Position numbers and translations under genes: made by a program
Assembly (NCBI GenBank): GCA_023436245.1
Contig: JAEZJZ010000102.1
Span: forward strand, 1 to 64,000
Direction: 5' to 3'
Length of the DNA stretch: 64,000 bases
Source: Bacillota bacterium
GTDB lineage: Bacteria > Bacillota > UBA994 > UBA5500
Notes under the pieces: model-generated
What the model saw: only the letters and a program-made list of their open reading frames with translations
Told to the model about the DNA's origin: nothing
Database searches by the model: none
Shown: positions 58,454 to 64,000 of the stretch, one piece after another
How positions within the stretch are numbered: the first letter of the stretch is position 1
Layout of the letters: every line of letters begins with the position of its first letter

Positions 58454-60553
58454 ATGCCAACAAGGATGAATTCCCGCGTCAGGGCCGGGATAGCCTTGCT
58501 GTTGTTTCTAGCCTGTTTGTTGGCGCTTGACGTTCGTCTGGCTTGGCTCCAGTTGGTGAAGGGGCCGGAACTGGGCAACAAAGCGCTAGCGCAATGGATG
58601 CGGGAGATTCCCGTCGAACCCAAACGCGGCATTATTTACGATCGAAACGGTAACGAACTTGCCATTAGCGCCAGTGCCGACACTGTAGTTGCTATTCCTG
58701 CGCAGATAGAGGATGCTCAAGCTACAGCCAAGCAACTGGCGTCTATTTTATCTATGTCAGAATCCAAGGTCTACGAGGCGATCACCCGCAAGAAGGCCGC
58801 CGTCTATGTTGCGCGCAAGATCGACTCGGCGGTAGCTGCTGAGATTCGTGCTCTGACTCTGCCCGGCATCACATTCACCGAGGAAAGCCGTCGTTTCTAT
58901 CCCTATGGGAACTTGGCATCTCAGGTGCTCGGGTTCGCCGGCGTGGATAGCCAAGGGCTCTACGGGTTGGAGTTGAAGTATGACGAGTATCTACGAGGTA
59001 AGGCTGGCTATCTGCAGTACCCAACCGACAGCAAGGGGCAGGAGGTACCCGACGGAACCCCCACCTACGTTCCGCCGGAACATGGGAACAATCTGAAGCT
59101 GACAGTGGATGAAGTGATCCAGCACATCATCGAGCGAGAGCTGGATAACGCCATGGCCTTGCACAATGCGGAGGGCGCGCTGGCAATCGTGATGGATCCG
59201 AACACGGGCGGCATCCTGGCCATGGCCAATCGCCCAGACTTCGATCCAAACAACTACATGGCGGCGGTCAATGCCAACGGCGGTAGTACCAGTGTCTGGC
59301 TGAATGAGGCTATCTCCGGCGGTTTTGAGCCAGGATCCACCTTCAAGGTAGTCACAGCATCGGCCGGTCTGGAACTGGGCGTCGTCACCGAGGACACTAA
59401 GTACTACGACAAGGGATACGAAATAGTAGCCGATCGTAGATTGCACTGTTGGAAACGGCAGGGCCACGGAGAGGAAACCTTCCGTCAGGTCATTCAGAAT
59501 TCCTGTAATCCGGGGTTCATCAGCGTGGGCATGAAGATCGGGGCCGAACGGCTGACGCAGTACATCAGTCAGTTTGGCTTCGGCAAGAAGACCGGCATCG
59601 ATCTGCCCGGCGAAGCTGTGGGCGTGATGTTCAGACAGGTGGGTCCAGTGGAGCTGGCAACCCTTTCATTCGGGCAAGGCCCCTCAGTCACGCCCATTCA
59701 GCAGGTAGTGGCCATGGCGGCTATCGCCAACGGCGGCAGTGTCCTGCAGCCGTATGTGGTCGACCAAGTGGTCGACCAGGAAGGCAATGTCATCCTGCAA
59801 AATGAGACCAAAGTGCTCGGGCAGGCCGTCAAAGAGGAGACAACCGTGCGTATGCGCGACCTCTTGGAGAGCGTCGTCGCTGAAGGCGGCGGTCGCAATG
59901 CCTACATCCCTGGCTATCGCCTGGCAGGCAAGACTGGTACTGCTCAGGTGCCGAAGCCGGGCGGCGGTTACTATTCCAACAAGTATATCGCATCTTTCAT
60001 CGGGCTCGCCCCGGCAAACGATCCTAAAGTAGTCATATTCCTGGCCATCAAGGATCCAAAGGGTGAATACGGTTACTATGGGGCAAACACTGCTGCACCT
60101 TCGGTGCGTAACATTGCCCAGGACATTCTCTATTATCTGGATGTGAGACCACAGGTGGACGCCACCGCTGCGCCGGCAGTTGTTCCAGTGGAGGTGCCGT
60201 CGCTGGTCGGTCTGTCTTCGGATGAAGCTTTGACCAGGTTGCACGACACCGGGCTGAACATTCGTCTGGACGGCCAAGGCCAGAAGATTCTGGACCAGAC
60301 GCCTAAGGCCGGGGTGAAGGTTGCGCCTGGATCCACCGTCATCGTTTACTTGGGGCAGCAAGCAGCCGAGCTGGGGCAACCGGTACAGGTTCCAGACGTG
60401 ATTGGACTCTCGCTCCGGGACGCCAGTGTCAAGCTTTCTACCGTCAACCTGCAGATTCAGGCTGTCGGAGGAGGGGTAGCCTCCTCGCAATCACCAGTCG
60501 CGGGCACAACCGTGCCGGCCGGATCCATTGTCACTGTCAACTTTGTACCTTAA
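58454..60553 (+). CDS. spoVD: Penicillin-binding protein SpoVD/FtsI with two PASTA domains
   Basis: A 699-aa class B PBP transpeptidase. An N-terminal membrane anchor (about residues 10-30) is followed by the dimerisation domain. Catalytic motifs are SXXK in GSTFK (about 293-297), SCN in QNSCNPG and KTGTAQ near residue 493. Two C-terminal PASTA domains cover about 575-635 and 640-699. The PASTA tail and gene order match SpoVD (spore cortex) in spore formers, but it could also serve division as FtsI. Confidence 0.88.
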   Translation: MPTRMNSRVRAGIALLLFLACLLALDVRLAWLQLVKGPELGNKALAQWMREIPVEPKRGIIYDRNGNELAISASADTVVAIPAQIEDAQATAKQLASILSMSESKVYEAITRKKAAVYVARKIDSAVAAEIRALTLPGITFTEESRRFYPYGNLASQVLGFAGVDSQGLYGLELKYDEYLRGKAGYLQYPTDSKGQEVPDGTPTYVPPEHGNNLKLTVDEVIQHIIERELDNAMALHNAEGALAIVMDPNTGGILAMANRPDFDPNNYMAAVNANGGSTSVWLNEAISGGFEPGSTFKVVTASAGLELGVVTEDTKYYDKGYEIVADRRLHCWKRQGHGEETFRQVIQNSCNPGFISVGMKIGAERLTQYISQFGFGKKTGIDLPGEAVGVMFRQVGPVELATLSFGQGPSVTPIQQVVAMAAIANGGSVLQPYVVDQVVDQEGNVILQNETKVLGQAVKEETTVRMRDLLESVVAEGGGRNAYIPGYRLAGKTGTAQVPKPGGGYYSNKYIASFIGLAPANDPKVVIFLAIKDPKGEYGYYGANTAAPSVRNIAQDILYYLDVRPQVDATAAPAVVPVEVPSLVGLSSDEALTRLHDTGLNIRLDGQGQKILDQTPKAGVKVAPGSTVIVYLGQQAAELGQPVQVPDVIGLSLRDASVKLSTVNLQIQAVGGGVASSQSPVAGTTVPAGSIVTVNFVP

Positions 60554-60618
60554 CGGCACGAGAAAAATGGGCATCTAACCCGCAGGCGCGGGCGGTGCCC
60601 CAAAGGGGGATACTAGTG

Positions 60619-62118
60619 ATGCTGTTGGCAGAACTGGCTAAGTCCCTTGCGCCGTTACAGCAGTCGGGCAGCCTCGACCGCGAGATCACCGGGATCGCCT
60701 ATGACTCCCGGGAAGTGCAGCCCGGCTCTCTCTTTGTCGCTATACCAGGCTTTCATGTAGATGGACACAACTTTTTGGCCGCCGCCGCCCAGCAGGGCGC
60801 GGCAGCGGCCGTCATCTCCGCAGACGTACCTGTTCCGCCAGAGCTTTCGTGGTTCAAGGTAGCGGATACACGCAAGGCGCTCTCGCTATTGGCTCAGACG
60901 TTCTTCGACTTTCCAGCAAAGAAGCTGCGGCTGGTTGGCGTGACCGGCACCAACGGCAAGACAACTACCACTTTGCTCCTGCACAGCACGCTCGCTGCTG
61001 CTGGTCTCGGGGTGGGATTGATCGGCACTGTGAAGGTGCTGATTGGTCAGCAGGAGTACCCGGTGAAGCACACCACGCCCGAGGCCGCCGATCTCCAAGC
61101 CTATCTGGCTGAAATGGTCGCCATTGGATCAAGCTACGCAGTGATGGAGGTCTCTTCCCACGCGCTGTTCCTTGATCGCGTTGCCGGGCTGGAGTTTGAT
61201 GTCGGGGTATTTACTAATCTTACCCAGGATCATCTTGACCTGCACGGCACGATGCAAGATTACCTGGAGGCGAAGGCCCGCCTGTTCACGTCGCTTTCTT
61301 CTCAAGGTAAGCCGGGCAAAGCGGCTGTGTTGAACGCTGATGATCATTCGTTCCATTATCTAGCCAGTAGAACCAAGGTGCCGGTGCTGACTTATGGCAT
61401 CAGCAATCTGGCTGACTTTCAGGCTAAGGATATCTCCTTCACTCGTGATGGCACCTGCTTCAGTTTAGCAGTGCGCGGGCACGTGCAGCGCCAGATATCG
61501 ATCGTGACACCTGGGCTGTTTAGCGTCTATAATGCTCTAGCGGCAATTGCCGTTGCGACCAATGAAGGGCTGCCGCTGGCGCAGGTTGCTGATGCTTTGG
61601 CTGCAACACCGAGTGTGCCCGGCCGCTTTCAGCCGGTGCGAGCTGGACAGGAGTTTGACATCGTGGTCGATTACGCCCATACGCCGGACGGTCTGGAAAA
61701 CATCCTGCACACGGCGCGCCAGTTCGCTGCCGGGCGGGTGATGGTGGTCTTTGGCTGCGGCGGGGATCGCGACCGGCGCAAGCGGCCGATGATGGGCGAT
61801 GTTGCTCATCGCCTGGCGGACTTGGCGATAGTGACCACAGACAATCCGCGTAGCGAGGACCCTCGACAGATTGCTGCCGACATTTTGCTCGGCATGACGG
61901 ACCGTTCGCGCGTGCTAGTGCTGCTCGATCGGGCAGAGGCGATTAGCGCAGCGGTGCGGATGGCATTGCCCGGAGACGTGGTGGTCATTGCCGGCAAGGG
62001 ACATGAAACATACCAGATATTCCGCGATCGCACGATTCACTTTGACGATCGAGAAGTGGCTAAACAAGCGTTGGAGGCACTGAAAAGCGATGGAATGGAA
62101 ATTAGGAGAGATTGCTAG
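60619..62118 (+). CDS. murE: UDP-N-acetylmuramoyl-tripeptide synthetase MurE
   Basis: A 499-aa Mur ligase adding the third residue to the peptidoglycan precursor. The ATP loop GVTGTNGKTTTTLL lies at about residues 107-120. The specificity motif DNPR (in TTDNPRSEDP) predicts meso-diaminopimelate as substrate. The start is ATG at 60619 (or GTG three bases earlier) after AAAGGGGG; the frame begins at 60595 without a site. It overlaps murF by 29 bp. Confidence 0.95.
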   Translation: MLLAELAKSLAPLQQSGSLDREITGIAYDSREVQPGSLFVAIPGFHVDGHNFLAAAAQQGAAAAVISADVPVPPELSWFKVADTRKALSLLAQTFFDFPAKKLRLVGVTGTNGKTTTTLLLHSTLAAAGLGVGLIGTVKVLIGQQEYPVKHTTPEAADLQAYLAEMVAIGSSYAVMEVSSHALFLDRVAGLEFDVGVFTNLTQDHLDLHGTMQDYLEAKARLFTSLSSQGKPGKAAVLNADDHSFHYLASRTKVPVLTYGISNLADFQAKDISFTRDGTCFSLAVRGHVQRQISIVTPGLFSVYNALAAIAVATNEGLPLAQVADALAATPSVPGRFQPVRAGQEFDIVVDYAHTPDGLENILHTARQFAAGRVMVVFGCGGDRDRRKRPMMGDVAHRLADLAIVTTDNPRSEDPRQIAADILLGMTDRSRVLVLLDRAEAISAAVRMALPGDVVVIAGKGHETYQIFRDRTIHFDDREVAKQALEALKSDGMEIRRDC

Positions 62119-63499
62119 GCTGGCCGGGGGAGTAATCCTGGTCGGCGATCATGCGCTGATGTGCAGTGACCCGGTGTGGGATAGCCGCCGGGTCACTGCT
62201 GGCGCTATTTTTGTGCCCTTGCGCGGGGAAAACGCGGATGGGCATGCCTATCTGCACGACGCCTGGCGCCGTGGAGCTGTGGCCAGCTTTGTGCGCAGTG
62301 ACTATACCGGAGCCATACCGGCTGGGATGGCGGTAGTTGAGGTGGTTGATCCGCTCATTGCCTTGCAGCAGTGGGCACGCGCTTACCTGCAGACGCTTCC
62401 CGCGAAGGTGGTGGCCGTGACCGGCAGCATCGGCAAGACCAGCACCAAGGAGATGATTGCCGCGATGCTCTCCACCCGTTACCGCGTCGGCAAGACCAAG
62501 GGCAATCTGAACACTGAGATGGGGTTGCCGCAGACTGTACTGCAGGCGACGCCCGATCTGGATGTGCTGGTCCTGGAGATGGGCATGCGCGGGCCGGGAG
62601 AGATTTTGGAGTTGACCAGCATTGCCCCGCCGGAGGTGGCAGTGATCACCAATGTCGGCGTGTCCCACATCGAACTGCTCGGAAGCCGAGAGAACATCGC
62701 GCGGGCTAAGGGTGAGATTCTCCAAGGAATGCATTCGGACGGGGTGGCCGTACTGAATGGCGATGACGAGCTGGTGACTGGGCAGGCTCGCAGAGCGCCA
62801 GGCCAAGTGATTTGGTTTGGGCAGAAACGACGTGACCGGGATGGCGCGCTCTGGGCCGACGAAGTGGCTGACAGCGGTGACAGCCTGCGGTTTGTTGTCC
62901 ATTTCGGAGATAGCGCTCTGTCGGTATCAATTCCGTGGCCTGGCCAGCATAACCTGAACAATAGCCTGGCAGCCATGGCAGTTGGGTTGGCTCTGGGCAT
63001 GTCCTTGCCGGAGTGCGTGCAGGGCCTGGCCAACTACCGGCCAGCCGACAATCGCCTCAACCTGCGCCAGACCCCTCGTGGTGTGCTGTTGATCGATGAC
63101 ACTTACAATGCCGGACCAGACTCGGTGCGGGCGGCACTGCAAGTGCTTGCCACTTACCCCAGAGGCGAGCGCCGCATCGCGGTGCTCGGCGACATGCTGG
63201 AACTCGGAGACCTAGCACCAGCGGCGCACGGTGAGGTCGGCAACGTGGTTGCCTCGCTGCATTTGGATGGACTGGTGACAGTGGGCGAGTTGGGAGCGCT
63301 GATCGCTCAGTCTGCTGCTGAAGCGGGGCTTCCGGCAGGCAGGATCGCCAGCTTCTCCGACAACGATGCGGTGATTGCCCACCTTGAACAGTCGTTGCAG
63401 CCAGGGGACCTGGTGCTGGTCAAGGGTTCGCGCGGAATGCGCATGGAGGAAATTGTCTGGCACTTCATGGGAGATAGGGGGGCGGAGCATGACCATTGA
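62090..63499 (+). CDS. murF: UDP-N-acetylmuramoyl-tripeptide:D-Ala-D-Ala ligase MurF
   Basis: A 469-aa Mur ligase that adds D-Ala-D-Ala. The ATP loop VTGSIGKTSTKEM lies at about residues 109-121; KGNLNTEMGLPQTVL and LIDDTYNAGPDSVRAAL are typical MurF stretches. It overlaps murE by 29 bp and mraY by 11 bp, indicating tight coupling. The ATG start at 62090 is supported by protein length. Confidence 0.95.
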   Translation: MEWKLGEIARLAGGVILVGDHALMCSDPVWDSRRVTAGAIFVPLRGENADGHAYLHDAWRRGAVASFVRSDYTGAIPAGMAVVEVVDPLIALQQWARAYLQTLPAKVVAVTGSIGKTSTKEMIAAMLSTRYRVGKTKGNLNTEMGLPQTVLQATPDLDVLVLEMGMRGPGEILELTSIAPPEVAVITNVGVSHIELLGSRENIARAKGEILQGMHSDGVAVLNGDDELVTGQARRAPGQVIWFGQKRRDRDGALWADEVADSGDSLRFVVHFGDSALSVSIPWPGQHNLNNSLAAMAVGLALGMSLPECVQGLANYRPADNRLNLRQTPRGVLLIDDTYNAGPDSVRAALQVLATYPRGERRIAVLGDMLELGDLAPAAHGEVGNVVASLHLDGLVTVGELGALIAQSAAEAGLPAGRIASFSDNDAVIAHLEQSLQPGDLVLVKGSRGMRMEEIVWHFMGDRGAEHDH

Positions 63500-64000
63500 G
63501 CAGCGACTGTTGTACGCCGGGCTGACCGCCATGGTGTTGGGCCTGCTGATCGCTCCCGCCCTGATCGGCTATTTTCGTAAGCTAAGGGTTGGGCAGACGG
63601 TGCGCGAAGATGGTCCGGCCAGCCACATGAAGAAGAGCGGCACGCCGATCATGGGCGGGGTGCTGTTCCTCCTACCCCTGACTGTGAGCCTGCTGTTATG
63701 GACACCTCTCAAGAGTATCCAGCCGCTGTTGGCCTGGCTCTGGCTGGTGCTCGGGCTGGGGCTGATCGGCTTCATGGACGATTACCTCAAGGTCGTGAAA
63801 AAACAGTCACTCGGTCTGCGTGCTCGGGAGAAGCTGGTTGGTCAGTTCCTGGTTGGGACCGTGTTCTACTTCATGCTGCGTTATCTTGGCGTGTCTGACC
63901 AGGTTACTGTGCCGGTCGTGGGCTGGGTGCTGGAGCTTGGCTGGTTCTATTGGCCCTTTGTGGTTTTCATCGCCATGGCTGAAGCCAATGGCGTCAACTT
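63489..64000 (+). CDS. mraY: Phospho-N-acetylmuramoyl-pentapeptide transferase MraY, truncated by the window end
   Basis: The first 170 or so residues of MraY are present, the membrane enzyme that makes lipid I. It begins MTIEQRLLYAGLTAMV, and KKSGTPIMGG and GFMDDYLKVVKKQS (the first Asp motif) are intact. The last visible residues, AEANGVN, align with the usual NAVNLTDG site, with a variant surround. The ATG at 63489 overlaps the end of murF and follows GGGGCGGAG. The C-terminal half lies outside the window. Confidence 0.93.
   Translation, partial: MTIEQRLLYAGLTAMVLGLLIAPALIGYFRKLRVGQTVREDGPASHMKKSGTPIMGGVLFLLPLTVSLLLWTPLKSIQPLLAWLWLVLGLGLIGFMDDYLKVVKKQSLGLRAREKLVGQFLVGTVFYFMLRYLGVSDQVTVPVVGWVLELGWFYWPFVVFIAMAEANGVN

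Noticed and set aside
1..64000. tRNA, rRNA, prophage and intact insertion sequence genes
   Set aside because: No convincing T-loop (GGTTCGAATCC-type) cloverleaf, rRNA core, integrase, phage structural or transposase gene was seen on either strand.

Overview
The window is typical bacterial chromosome with roughly 58-60% G+C (estimated by eye), dense in genes and with frequent TTG and GTG starts behind strong Shine-Dalgarno sites. The gene set points to an anaerobic, endospore-forming Bacillota (Clostridia-like). Sporulation markers are a GerA-type germinant receptor operon, a CotE-like coat protein, four YheC/YheD ATP-grasp proteins, an alpha/beta-type SASP and SpoVD. Markers of anaerobic life are the glycyl-radical ribonucleotide reductase NrdD/NrdG, rubrerythrin, a flavodiiron protein, an acyl-CoA dehydratase-type activase cluster, class I fumarase and a tungstate transporter. 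MurE carries the DNPR motif expected for meso-diaminopimelate peptidoglycan. I saw no tRNA, rRNA, CRISPR array, prophage or intact insertion sequence.

Layout. 1-7.5 kb: a MalT-like LuxR regulator, DinG helicase, a MenA-like prenyltransferase, a zinc-ribbon protein and a Nif3-like protein whose 3' end lies in a 66-bp tandem repeat. 7.8-10.9 kb: two paralogous [4Fe-4S]-type proteins coupled to an HgdC-like activase. 11-16.5 kb: BioY behind a BirA operator, BirA with an iron-sulfur flavoprotein, rubrerythrin, and a cobalamin riboswitch upstream of a B12-type ABC permease and ATPase. 16.5-20.5 kb: the germination receptor operon (minus strand). 20.8-28.6 kb: a flavin oxidoreductase, a flavodiiron protein, an L,D-transpeptidase/solute-binding-protein operon with a sigma-E-like promoter, and divergent nrdD/nrdG sharing NrdR-like boxes. 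28.6-36.3 kb: repeats, two small proteins, a NitT/TauT-type ABC transporter, two MFS transporters, Lgt and QueT. 36.5-46.2 kb: a spore-surface block, described below. 46.2-55.7 kb: fumarase, then a Moco-family riboswitch, TupABC and molybdenum/tungsten cofactor genes (two MoeA paralogs, MoaA, MoaC, a MOSC-MogA fusion). 55.7-56.6 kb: a repeat-rich gene-free stretch. 56.6-64 kb: the start of the division and cell-wall cluster (mraZ, rsmH, ftsL, spoVD, murE, murF, mraY), with an MraZ operator of four TGGG repeats.

The most interesting candidate system is 36.5-45.8 kb. CotE is followed by four divergent YheC/D ATP-grasp ligases, a glutamine-synthetase-fold amidoligase-like protein, a GNAT acyltransferase and a degenerate CotS-like protein with an acidic tail. 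Three sites in this block (before cotE, the first ATP-grasp gene and the second ATP-grasp gene) have the form AC-N17-CATATNNTG, close to the sigma-K consensus. Together these suggest late mother-cell synthesis of a peptide-like or amide-linked modification of the spore surface.

The second candidate is a family of about 64-66-bp structured repeats at three loci (7.5, 20.6 and 28.6 kb). Their single-stranded core is conserved while both hairpin stems change with compensating substitutions. This suggests selection on a folded RNA or DNA structure.
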